From contig JAJNNY010000002.1 of NCBI GenBank assembly GCA_022453515.1, positions 496,001 through 560,000 on the forward strand: DNA of 64,000 nucleotides, read 5' to 3'. The stretch comes from Astrocystis sublimbata (Eukaryota; Ascomycota; Sordariomycetes; Xylariales; Xylariaceae). Positions 35,421 to 47,051 of this stretch are shown one piece after another; positions within the stretch are counted from its first letter, which is position 1; each line of letters starts with the position of its first letter. Made by a program: the position numbers and the translations under genes. The notes under the pieces were generated by a model, which saw only the letters and a program-made list of their open reading frames with translations, was not told the DNA's origin and ran no database searches.

Positions 35421-37840
35421 ATGCCGCGGAAGCAGACAGGCTACGAACGTCTGGCCCAGGTCGACCAGTTTAGCGATGACTCCGATGACGAGCTCCTGGC
35501 CCAGAGCTCTGCCTCGCTACAGCCTCAGTCTTTCCCTCGCCCTGCGCCCGCCACTCAGCCGCGCCCACACTCAGGCATGACCTCGCCCAAGGCTCAGGCC
35601 AAGCGGATGCATCTCTCGAGACGTCATCGGAGCAACTCGGGTGTCGACTTGAAGGCCATCAACGCACGGCTGGAGCGATGGGCCGACGAGATTGCTTCCA
35701 AGTTCAAGAGGACAAAAGGGCGCCCGTCCGGCGAGGAGGCGCGTCCCGAGATACACTACAGCGTCTTCCAGCCCCCTGCCGGTGTGAGGCCTGCGACTCC
35801 CGAGACCTTAGCTACCATGCCCGAGCCTGCCATGTCCAAGGCGGAGTTCGATCAGATAGTCAAGAGCGTCGAGATCGCCATCGACCAGGGCATGCATCCC
35901 AGCATGATCACCCAAGGCAGTTCGGGCAGCTACTTCGCACGCAACACAGACGGCAAGATCGTGGGCGTCTTCAAGCCCAAGGACGAGGAGCCTTACGCGG
36001 CTGGCAATCCCAAGTGGAACAAGTGGATACACCGAAACTTGTTCCCGTGTTTCTTCGGAAGAGCCTGGTACGTTTCCCCCAAAAGTCTTGCAAACCTTAG
36101 GGTCAGCCATACTGATGCGTTTGCAGTCTTATTCCCAATCTCTCTTACGTCAGTGAAGCCGCGGCGTACACGCTTGACTGTCAACTCCGAACCAACATGG
36201 TGCCCTACACAGATGTCGTTTGGCTTTCCTCCAAGTCTTTCCACTACCCGTACTGGGACCGTCGGAGCTTTTACAGGAAAAAGAAGCCCTTCCCTGCCAA
36301 ACCCGGTAGCTTTCAGGTCTTCCTCAAAGGCTTCAAGGATGCGAACATCTTCCTGAGGGAGCATCCATGGCCGGACCAATACTGGTCCGGCGCCCGCTCG
36401 AATGAGACGCACCGAAACAGGCGCAAGAGGTGGACTGCAAATTGCCGGCCATCAAGCCAACCAGCCTATGATGAATTCGAGAGCGATGACGAGCAGGCCG
36501 CTGCGGAACAGCTACCCCTGGGACCAGACAATTTCATGTGGACAGAGTCTCTGAAACAGTCTTTCCGGGAAGAGCTGGAAAAATTGGTCATACTGGACTA
36601 CATCATGCGGAACACGGATCGAGGCTTGGACAATTGGATGGTCAAGGTCGACTGGGAGACTCAAGCGGTTTCGATTGCTTCGGAGCCGCCACAGCTGCAC
36701 ATGGATTCAGTAGACGAAGAAGAGGATGCAGAGGGACCTAGGCCGGTTGATTTAACGCAACGAACGCAACCAACAAGCGCGCGGTCGCACCCCTACAGAG
36801 TACAGAAGCCGATGAATGCAGGTGATTCTGCAAAGGTTCCAAACCCCAACATATCGCTTGGAGCAATTGACAATTCGTTGTCCTGGCCCTGGAAGCATCC
36901 AGATGCTTGGCGGAGGTGGGTTTTCGCCCTCTGACTTTTCTGTGTGGGGTCATAATATGCTGACGCAAGTGACAGTTTTCCATTCGGATGGCTTTTCCTA
37001 CCTGTTGATCTCATCGGGCGACCATTTTCACAAAAGACTCGGGATCATTTTCTTCCTCTCTTGACTTCTACAACCTGGTGGAGTCAGACCTCTCACGAGT
37101 TACGGAAAGTCTTTGAGATCGACCCCGATTTCCAGGAAAAGATGTTTTCACGGCAGATGGCCGTCATGAAAGGCCAGGCTTGGAATGTCGTTGAAACGTT
37201 AAAAACACCAGATCACGGACCACTTGAACTCACGCGTCGAGCTAGGGTTTGTGTATGGGACGACTTGGTAGATGTCCCTGTAGCTGTACCCATGCGCATG
37301 GCTAGCTCTGAGATGCGACGGAAAACCGGAACCGAGCGTCGTGATACCATCCAGGAAGAGATGGACATCGGCGCCGCCAACTCTTCATCTCGCCCTGTAA
37401 AGCACGGAGAGGATTTGCTTGGTCTCTCCAGCCCGCTCCCGCATCCCGGTCGCTTCGAGTTGACCACAAGCCCGAGAGCACAGTCGCCCGAAGGGCACGG
37501 AAATGGCTTGATTTCTGGTTCGTCGAATGAGGGCCAAGTTCGTCCCGCTACCAATAAATATGCATCGAGACCTGGTTATCAAGGCCCGGCACGGTCAGAG
37601 GCTCAAATCAGCCCACGCCCGAGGAGCGACCATCCATTTACCTCAGCAAGGAGACACAGCAATACTATTGCGCGACAACTGTACGATACTACGGATAACT
37701 ATATGGAGGCCGCTCAGGATGATATGGAAGGCGACCTCGGGTTCGCCGTAGCCGAGGGTATGGAGGGTAACAGACGCAAAGTCATAGTCGAGCGGCTAGA
37801 GACGGTTAAGGCCAGAAATCCTGTTTTCACGTGGTGTTAG
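35421..37840 (+). CDS. LSB6: Type II phosphatidylinositol 4-kinase
   Basis: Phosphorylates phosphatidylinositol at the 4-position on Golgi, endosomal or vacuolar membranes. Three exons (35421-36067, 36127-36915, 36976-37840; introns 59 and 60 bp, GT-AG) give 766 residues. The N-terminal 110 residues are Ser/Pro/Arg-rich. Kinase features are the nucleotide-loop segment TQGSSGSYF followed by GVFKPKDEEPYA, the membrane-association region FPCFFGRACLIPN (cysteines possibly palmitoylated), the catalytic segment DYIMRNTDRGLDNW, the metal-binding position IDNSLSWPWKHPDAWR, and YPFGW-like SFPFGWLFLPVDLIG just after the second intron. All are in family order. A variable insert (about 80 residues) lies between the catalytic segment and IDNSLSW. 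The C-terminal 190 residues are disordered. The start is the first ATG of the frame; upstream in-frame codons lack an ATG. Confidence 0.95.
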
Positions 37841-38995
37841 GTTATTATTGATGTTCCCTGCTGGGACAACGTTGGGCAGACTCCACAACTCAACTAGCGC
37901 TTGAGGGATGAGTACGAGCTCGATCATCCGCCCTGATAGGTCATTACTTTTCATATTCCTTTTGCTTTTTTTCTTGAAGGCGACGGCGTCCAGGGACGAT
38001 ACACAGGGCATTGGATTGTGGAACACATTGATACGTGGCATAGAGGTTAGGGCAATAGAGCCATCAGTATAACTGTTGGAAGAGACGAAAAAAGAAAAGG
38101 CGTCGGATGGTTGTACAGTACAAAGTATTATTACAGTGCTTTTATCGGAAATATTACAGGTAACATTTCCAAGTATAATCATAGCAACTGATAACCACGT
38201 ATCTGATGGCCACTTACGCGGTGGAGAGATGTGAGGTGCGATTATCCAGCAAGATCCGCGCAGCTTGACGCTGTGCCGGTGACCCGAACTGGCTTAATGA
38301 CATACTGGGTATTGTTTACAGCAATTACATGGTACATCCTCGGACAATCGATTGAATGTTTATGTTGCTTGGACGATCCCTGTGTTCCTTGTCTACAATG
38401 CGAACATACTTGGCTTTGGAGCTTGAAGTTTACGATGGCCGGTCAAGGAAACAAATACCATGTTGTATAGCCAACCATGTCTTGACGTTTAATTTTGTTC
38501 AAGTGGCTTTCTCCACGGTGATCACTCATTAGGCGGAGCCTAAGAGGCAATGAGTTCAATCTAGACTTTGGGCTTTTAAAGACTTCAGGCCCCCTTGCCG
38601 ATGAAGTACATCTGTTAGTTCCTTATCACTCGTGGAAACATGATATGAGCCAATGTATTCGGAGCTTAGAAGAATGTCGGGATCGCTATCTTCTCATTGG
38701 TCGATCCGTTTTTGTCTTGGTCAAGAGGGAAAAGTGAGGCAATGCAGTACGTAAGCTTATGAGACGCAAATATATGCAATGACATGCAACATGCACAACT
38801 CGGCAGGTCTTTGTGGCTTGTTTTCGTCTAGTAAGGAATTATACATCATATTAGAAGAACGAGCAACAATAGCACACGACACTGTGGAGGGGAGATCCAT
38901 TAAGATTCCCAAGAGACCCCTTCGCCCAAATCTAGCCACAAATTGTTCAGAGAACAACAAAACATGACTGAACACACGAAACTCTGTGCTGTTTG

Positions 38996-39020
38996 CTTTT
39001 CTTTTCTTTTCTTTTCTTTT
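38996..39020. repeat. (CTTTT)5 microsatellite
   Basis: Five exact copies of CTTTT. Confidence 0.9.
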
Positions 39021-39663
39021 CATTTTACTGGTGTGACTAAATTTATTGGACACATAGATGAGGAAGACCATGATTATGACCGTGACTCGCTTATGTGGCT
39101 GTTCCGATTTCTGACTGATCGTAATTCGTTTCCCAACATCACGGCCACAGTGGAGGACATCTGAACATGATGGACAGTACCGATATGTAATTATAGGTAT
39201 CTCAGCCGACATCGAGTTCACAGTTTGTCTCTGTCACACTACTTTATTTCAAGCTTTTGTGTTTTCTTACTCTGATGTTATCCGAGTGGATGAAATACTA
39301 GAATCAGGGCTTAAGCCCGTTCCCAAAGGTTCCTGCACTGTGAATTAACGTACCATTTATTGCAACTGACCTACATGGCAATCTATGCCCAACGCCTGGC
39401 AGTCATTCGAACTAGCTAGCTCCCTAGTCTATGTGGTAATAGTAGAACTGAACGAACACGTAGGTAGGAGACACGAATTAAAAAAAAAAAAAGCAGGTCT
39501 TGGCGTGAGAGGGGAAAGAAACTAGATCACGAAAATGGCGTTATTTGTGTGCGTGAGAGTACAGGTAGGTAACTTGTTTTGGATAAGGTGTCGAGCACGA
39601 CCTCGGCCGTTTATCTGGTCGCGGCCCCGTTATGGCCAGAAAAACCGGCCGACCCGCAGGCCC

Positions 39664-39722
39664 CTTCTTCTTCTTCTTCTTCCTCCTCCTCACCTGCCTC
39701 CCCTCCTGCTACTCCTCCAGCC
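39664..39722. repeat. CTT/CCT-rich polypyrimidine tract
   Basis: About six CTT units followed by CCT-type units. Strongly strand-asymmetric, non-coding. Confidence 0.8.
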
Positions 39723-41624
39723 CCTCTCGTGACGTCGTGCTGCGAGCTATCCGTTCTCTCACCGGTATGTTTCTGGCCCCCTCCCCCCCCTCGTCGTGAT
39801 ACCCATATCCCCATATTCTCTACCCCTGGCTCTTCTCATTTTACCCGTCTTGGGGGGATCTTCGCGTTTGCGGGATGAGCAGGATAGCGTTGCATCAGGC
39901 AGTGCTCGAGGATATCGGGGAGTGGACTCGTCGGGTGCAAAGCGAAGCGGGAAAGGAGCTGAACTAGCCTACTGCCTGTCGATAGAGCTGGCATGTATGC
40001 ATAAATTTGATGTATATAGTATATATGCGATGACATCAACCGACTATAGCGACGAAGCACATGCATGTGCAGAATGTAACTCTAGATGTGTACACGGCTC
40101 AGTTCATCTGCTCGCAGTTAGACGGGTCCATGGATGCATGGATGTAGGGTCATGTAATGTACGGTACCTCTGCCTGGGACTTCCTACCCTCCCTTTCCTC
40201 ACTTTGGAATCCGGGTCGTGATGCATGCAATCGTCTCTGGCCAGTATCAGACGTTGCCGTTACATTGGAAACCGTGCACGCACATGATGGTGTCTCTATT
40301 GTGCGGAGAGTATGGAGCATGACGCAGGATAGATGGCTGCTGTCACATTACCGTACTGCGTGAATATCTAGCTGTGCAGCATGTCGCATCACTGTTACTT
40401 CGGGACCACAAGAGACAACCTATTGGGATTTCTGTTAGGCTCAGGAGGTCGGAAGCAAGCTTCACGTGTTGAGTATCCAGACCGGAGAGGGTTGGGGACA
40501 GGAGAAAGGCATGGATGGAGTCCCCAGACATTTTCGAGTCCGCATGATACGAGGGGAGCTGGAGCTGCCGGCTATTCACGACTGATTCGTCTCCTTTTGC
40601 CGTACTGGTAGGCCTCGCCAGAACCAGAAGGAGGCATGCCCTCGCTCGGGGTTGTCGACTTGCGTAGTCGGAGAGCGTGATTCAAGGTTTGCTAGTAGAC
40701 CTGTTGTTCGCCATCCATGCACCACACGCACGCACACACGGTGGACTTTAGCCCCGGGTTGAGCCGCGATTCAGCTCATATCGTGCCCGTGCCGGCTTTA
40801 GTGCCCCAATAGCAACAACCCATACCATCTTTGCGGCACAGCACCGCGGCGCTGGAGGTCTACGTTATGTGGCCGGCCCAAAGGGCAGAAGTATCTCGAG
40901 GCCGATGTACATACACTAGGTAGTGTATTATTCTAGCTATGCTATCGTCCCCGGCTCCCCTCTTGCAAACGCAGATCCATTGTCGTGAAGCGCTAAGCAC
41001 TGGGCTTGGGGGTTCGCTTGCCACGCCAAGTACCAATATGGGGCTGTCTCTGAATTTAAGGGTTACGAATGGAGGTTCGCCACGGGTTTTTCGGAGCATG
41101 AGCATGCAAAGGAGGCGAAGAGGAATTGCTGGGAACAGCGAGCTAACCTGGCATGGCTGGATGCCTGGGAGGTGTGCTATGCTAGCCAACAATGAGACAT
41201 TCCTCCGTTACAGGTCTGACGAGCTCCAGCCTCCAGCTTCCACTATTACCATGGGACGCCAGGTCCCCGGACAACGCTCGCTGCCTGGGGAGCCCATTTC
41301 CAAGGCCATGGCATTGGGTGCTCTGCAGCGGGCGTGGTAGCGCGCTCTGTTGCTATTCGTAGCATGCAAGAACACGTCAGAAACGAATAGGACAGCTCGT
41401 GTGGTCGCATTGGGTTTGAAGACGGACATCTCGTAGGCAGGCAGGCAACACGGTCAGTTGTGCTCCGGCCACCACCACGACGACCCTCGCGACCATTGGC
41501 CCCAAGACTGCTCCCTCACGTCACCTAATTTCGCTCTCAAGTCAATTCACTGCTTCTGATAACTTTGGGGCCGCGCCCACGGCTCGCAATTTGCTAGACA
41601 GAACATGCCGTCAGCTTCGGGGTG

Positions 41625-41649
41625 AGTAGTAGTAGTAGTAGTAGTAGTT
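41625..41649. repeat. (AGT)8 microsatellite
   Basis: About eight tandem AGT units. Confidence 0.9.
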
Positions 41650-41786
41650 GCGAGAGTAGTACGCTGTCGTCTGATCGACAAGCACACGTAGCAAGACGAG
41701 AGGCGAATATCACAGTGCATAGTGAGCATAGTGGCGGATGAGACGATGGCAAGCCCGTTTTGGCGTATTAGATGTAAGCCGTACGG

Positions 41787-41793
41787 GTATATG

Positions 41794-41846
<53 letters not shown>

Positions 41847-41852
41847 GTATAT
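41787..41852. repeat. (TATATG)n microsatellite
   Basis: About eleven units of a TATATG hexamer, with two variant units (AAATG near 41801 and TATAGG near 41842). Read as protein it gives only Tyr-Ile or His-Ile dipeptides, so open frames crossing it are artefacts. Confidence 0.9.
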
Positions 41853-44800
41853 GCTGTGTAAGTTGACCAAGGAGTCGACTCTGCTGTGTCCGGCGTATCT
41901 TGGTCACAGTGCATTCATTCATTGTAGGAGGCGAGGGAGGGTGGCTTGCAGCTAGCTGGATTTTAGGCGAATCAAGCTTATTGGCGATTCCTTGCGCCAG
42001 GTTCGTGGATCCAGGAATGGGTGTCGGGGAGCCACACGCTCGGGTTAATTACAGGTCGGCGCGGGCTGGGGTCGACGTGACTGTAATTAGCACGATATAC
42101 TTACATTTACATACCTACAATAACCTTTCGGTTCGGGACCTCGGGTTTAAATGATTAATCGCTAGTGCCCGGCTACCAGCTACCTAGCTACCTAAGGTAC
42201 TGGCCATTGTCCTATTTGTTGCTTCCCACTGTTTTTACACAGTACTTACCTATGCATACATCGCCACGCATTGCTGGCTACGAGTACTCGTACTAGTTAG
42301 TTAGTACACATACTTCCGTCGTTCTGCTGGTCTGGCGCTTCGCCTCGTGTAGCAAGCAATGCTTGGCCCGTGAGAAGGAAGTTTCGAAGTTTCTGCGAAG
42401 GACTTATTCGGGACTAGACGTTTGAGGCTAATCCCAATGCGACGCGTTGTTGAAACGGACCAGACGAAACGAAGCTGTTTCCCGGTACCAATCGAGCCAA
42501 TTTACCAAACGTGCCTAGGCAGGCGGGCAGGCTCGGTCGGGACGTGTGAGCATCGTGCTGACGGCCGACGGTCAGGATTAGCCAGCTAGAATGATATGGG
42601 TACGCCCACAGAGCTGTCTGACCCGATACTCTGGTACACGCTAATGCATGCTCACTAAAACAATGTAAGACATCTCGAAGGGAGCGAGGAACATCCAGGA
42701 CTGTCATTGCTTGCTCTTCGTCGTACGGCGGCACTTGTCCTCTTCCCACATCACGGCGTATCGACAGCCTGCACATCTGAGCCCGTCCCGTGTACTCGTA
42801 TGTGTATGTGTATGCGTTTAGAGCTGCATGAACACACGCCGTCTGTCGTGCTATTGCCATTTGGTGACCGGCTTTTCCCGGCCGCGCCGAGACGTGGCCC
42901 GCCCTGGGCCGCCCTGCCCGCCACGACGAACCGGGTCGTACCCGAACCAATGTGTGGAACAAGTCCCAGCAATTTGGGACATTCGCGGCACGCAATCTCC
43001 CCTTCACTTGGATCCTGTCAACTGTGGGGAGCGGCAGGGAAAATTGCGCACGTCGAGGGATTCATTCCTCAAGTCTACTAATTAACCACATCTGGCTTGG
43101 CTTCCTTCTGTCAAAAGCGGCGAAGAGGCGGAGTTACTGTAGCTTGTCTGTCGCCTCCCAAGACAGGCAAGACAGGGGGCTTGAGCCCACGAAAATCACA
43201 AGCGTCTGCCGAGGAGAATTATAACCCGCTTGTTCACATCTGCAGTGCGGGAAAAATGACATGCTCATGCTCATGCTCGCACGCATGCTGCCTGCTCCTT
43301 CTTAACACCAGTGTTATTGTTATTGCCAGCACTACCATGCCATGGCGTTTTGTCTGCACTGTGCGTGTTGGCATGTGGGCGAGGTGGGTTGATGTAGTCG
43401 TTTATAGAAAACCGAGGCGTGGTCTAAAAGCTTGGACTCCCCTGATACTCAACGCTACGGCGATTGGGTATGCGGAAGTCAGGTCCACCCATGATCAGCA
43501 TTCGCCTTAGTAGCATGGCATTTTCGGTCAAGAGACTGGTGAATTTGCTATCCAAATATTGCGGCCCAAGCGATAGCCCTCCGATGCCACCCTCTCCAAG
43601 ACCGTGGCGTGCCTAGGTAAGGAATCAACTCCACATATTGCAGATTCCGTATCGATCGCGTGGGGTGCTAGGGAATGTAGCTGTTTATTCGGTACGTCCG
43701 AGCACGCCCTCGTTGATTTGATACTGCAGCACCTGGGAGGGGAACGGGATTTCTCCTTCTGCCATATGCGGCCGACAGGGGTTAGGCCAGGTATACAGAC
43801 ATGTCTGTCATGACCCAGCTTGTCGGACCCCTGATGGGTGATAAGCCATTGACACTTCCGGGTGGCGGTGAGGTGAGGTAGTCTATCACCTGGTTGGCCC
43901 GCTAATTGCAAAAGGGTTTTCGCCGCGAAAAGGGATTCCGGCCGATCTCTGTTCAGCCATCTGGCCTTGTAGTGTGTCCAACCAGCAGCGTTGTTACCGC
44001 AAGACCATTCCTCCTGCTTGGCTATGGCTCGCCAAGTTTTGAACCGTAGATGATCGATAGCACCGGGCGCGGTAGCCCAACATAATGTTCCCTATCCTCA
44101 CCCGTTCCTTTAGAGGCCCACAGGTGAACCTAGACTCATCTCTGCTCGTGGCTTGTCGTTGACATGATGAAGGAAAGGTCGAATACTCATGGCATTAGGT
44201 CGAATACTTCGTTTTGCACGTATTCTTCTGTCTATGCCCCCTATCTTTTCGTCACTTTAGCCCACCATAGTCAGGTAAGCCAGGCACCGCAGCAGGGGGA
44301 TAGCATGCTGAGTAATTATGCCAAACCCTTGGAGAGATGGACAGGCCTCTCTCACACTAGGTCCAAGCCTCTGGGTGCGTATATCACTGTGTGATGTGCA
44401 ACGTACGAAAGGCGTTAGTTACCCGACTGAACCATTGGCTTGGGATCTTCGAGCACTGCTGTGCGCCACACAGAACCTCTGGCGGGCGTCACCTCACAGT
44501 GCCAGCAATTCCTGAGCAAGCCTGCGTCCCCGGCACTCGAGCGCCTCGGCTTTCTGGGGAATTTTCATTTCAGTACCATTGCAAATATCGGACTTTCTCC
44601 GCTCCCCGGCCGCCTGACTACAGGCACGCGTTAGCCGATTATACCGCGAGCTGTAACCGAGAGGGACAAGTGGATAGCAAGGGACGTGTGCGTTACGTAG
44701 ACCAGGGGAAAAGCAGCAGGTCAGGCTAGTTTCCTTAGGTGGTATGGACGTTACTCTGGTCCTTCTCAGCGGTCGCTTGGGTTATCAGGCCACGAAACAA

Positions 44801-45500
44801 GGCCATTACTACCCAACAATGTCAGTGCTGTACTTTGTAGAGTCCGTCGTGCTCCAGCCAGGCCTACAATCGAGGCCAGCAGCCTGCAATGAGACGTGGT
44901 GCCGCTCCAAGTCATCCTCTCAACTCGCAGGCCAGTGGTAACAAGTTCATGAGCGAAATGGCATAACTGCTGAGTCTGGTCTCGCGTCTTCTGGCGCAGG
45001 CCAAGGACTACTCAGCAGTATTATGCCGAGACCAATATCCTATTATATAATGAATCGTGTTTTACCTGGATGTGCAGTAGGTACACGATCGGCAGCGGTG
45101 CTAGCATAACAGTATCGTGGGGTCCGATGTGCTGCGTGTGGGTGACCATTATGCAAAGGTTTTGTCGACCAGGTCATGATGCCCATTAGCTCCACATAAG
45201 TCTAAGGCCGTCGTACATTGAGTCTGCGTCTTGCAGGTACCAGGTGAGGTTTGAGCAGAGCAGGAAAAGAAGGGAGTACTTCTATACCCCATCCTGGTGG
45301 CTCGCTGGCTGAGATCATAAAATCCGACTGGGTAAGCCTATTAGACGACTGCGGCGAGCTCCCAGGAGTCCCTGTGTGGACAGTCACGGCCTCCGCCTCA
45401 CCTAGCGAGCATTAAGTGCTAAAAACAAGTAAAACATCCGCGACATCGAGACTGCAAGCCTAGACGTTACCTTCGTTTGGAAGGAGGACACTTCTCAGAA

Positions 45501-47051
45501 ATGGCCGAGTACTCATTCTCAGCTTGGGTATTTTTGTTGACCTGCTAACGCGCCAACAGTCAAACGGACACCGTGGAACTTAGCGAAGAGGTCCAAGAAA
45601 CATTTCTCCTTCACAACCGATTATTTCAAAAATATGCCATCGACAACACCACCTACTTCGTGCCCGCCGACGAGGTGCGTGTCAGACTGCTCATTGGCGA
45701 GAAGACATGTAAAATGAGAACGAAACTGACAACCGGCGTATATAGGACGAGACCCTTCGGTTGCGCATCCAGCATAACGTTTTGAGCATGATGTTTGATA
45801 GTAGATTGATTTTCCCGCCAATTGATAGACCGAGACGGGTTCTCGACTGCGGGTTTGGAACGGGAGAGGTGAGAGTCCACTGCGTTCTTGCTTCTCTCTG
45901 TGTTTACTGCGGGTGCAGGCTCGTCACAAACGTACACGTGCTGGCATTAGCTCAAAGCCACCGTACGATCGACTGTAACTCCTAGCTCACGTAGCTGACT
46001 GTTGACAACTTCTTCAAAAGTGGGCTCTCCAGGTGGCCTGGGAACATCCTAGATGCGAGGTAAGTGAGATCAAGTCTCCTCTTGGTTTGCTTCTCTGTCG
46101 TCTTGAGCCCTTCGGCTGTGAACTATGTGCACATGCCAGGCTGTGCCACTGATCTTCCTCCTTTCCCGTCTTGTCTTGGGGCATGTTTGTGGCCGCGCTT
46201 GATTGGCCAAGGGCGCCCGTATAGTCGTTTCTCGCAGATCATATATCCCCAGTACGACACTCCATCATACAACGACAGCAAAACCATCATTAGAGAAATG
46301 TCGAAATTGTCGTCGCTGACTGAAAATTCCTTAGGTCCGGGGGATTGACATAGCGCCGCACCATCACAACCCCGAAGAAGGTCTTGAGAATCTGTATTTG
46401 GATATCGATGATCTCAATATGCCGTAAGGTTTTTCATGTCTGGGTGTGGAGAATGCTGACATGATTCTAGGCTTCAATTCTCCTCGAACCATTTCGACCT
46501 CATCAACAGTAGATTGGTCGCGGGTGGCATCAATACAGAACGGTGGACAGGATATATCCGTGATATACTTCGAAGTCTCCGACCCGGGGGCTGGGTTCAG
46601 ATGGTGGAAATTGATTTCAATGCGCAGTCAGACAACGGTGCACTGGCGGATAGTAAGCTCTGCCCAGATACGTGCTGCAACGGGCCTCGAACTTATAACA
46701 CAACTGGCAGGCTCTGCCCTCCGCCAATGGTCGCAGACGTATCTCTTTGCCATGGAACAATGCAAGAACCCAAGGGCGCCGCGTCGACTGGGCGGCTGGC
46801 TGAGGAACGCTGGGTTCACGGATGTAGACGAGAGAATGATCCCATTACCAATGTGTGCTTGGTCTGACAGTAAGAGCCTTATCCTCGAGCGAAGCTCAGT
46901 GCTAAGGAGAGCAACCATTGCAGGCCAGAGAGAATATGACATCGGAGCCGCGAACGAGGAAAACGTTCGGATGTTGCTGTCATCCGTGGCACTATACCCT
47001 TTCACTCATTATCTGAGGTACGCCGCCGCCACGAGGAAGCTGGTTAAATGA
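45501..47051 (+). CDS. SAM-dependent class I methyltransferase
   Basis: Eight exons are needed to keep one frame: 45501-45508 (8 nt), 45560-45674, 45746-45868, 46033-46059 (27 nt), 46335-46423, 46471-46652, 46711-46869 and 46924-47051. They encode 276 residues. Motif I is VLDCGFGTGE (73-82). The next strand ends GIDIAPHH (SAM-ribose acidic residue). DLINSRLVAGG and the post-I segment LRPGGWVQMVEIDF follow. The C-terminus (REYDIGAANEENVRMLLSSVALYPFTH) is the usual end of a fungal-specific methyltransferase family related to LaeA/UMTA-type proteins. The substrate is unknown; neighbours give no hint and there is no biosynthetic cluster. The 8-nt first exon (ATGGCCGA, then GTACTC donor) is the only frame-consistent way I found to reach an ATG. 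A different first exon is possible. Confidence 0.85.

Larger units (their letters stand above)
37841..45500. other. Gene-poor region of about 7.7 kb
   Basis: No convincing protein gene was found on either strand. Open frames are short, lack motifs and do not join through plausible introns. The region carries several microsatellites, listed separately. Long non-coding transcripts cannot be excluded. Confidence 0.45.

Noticed and set aside
41547..41922. Minus-strand open frames with repeated Tyr-Ile or His-Ile
   Set aside because: These are translations of the TATATG microsatellite.
45501..47051. Methyltransferase as part of a secondary-metabolite cluster
   Set aside because: No synthase, oxidase, transporter or regulator is adjacent; the flanks are long and empty, followed by housekeeping genes.
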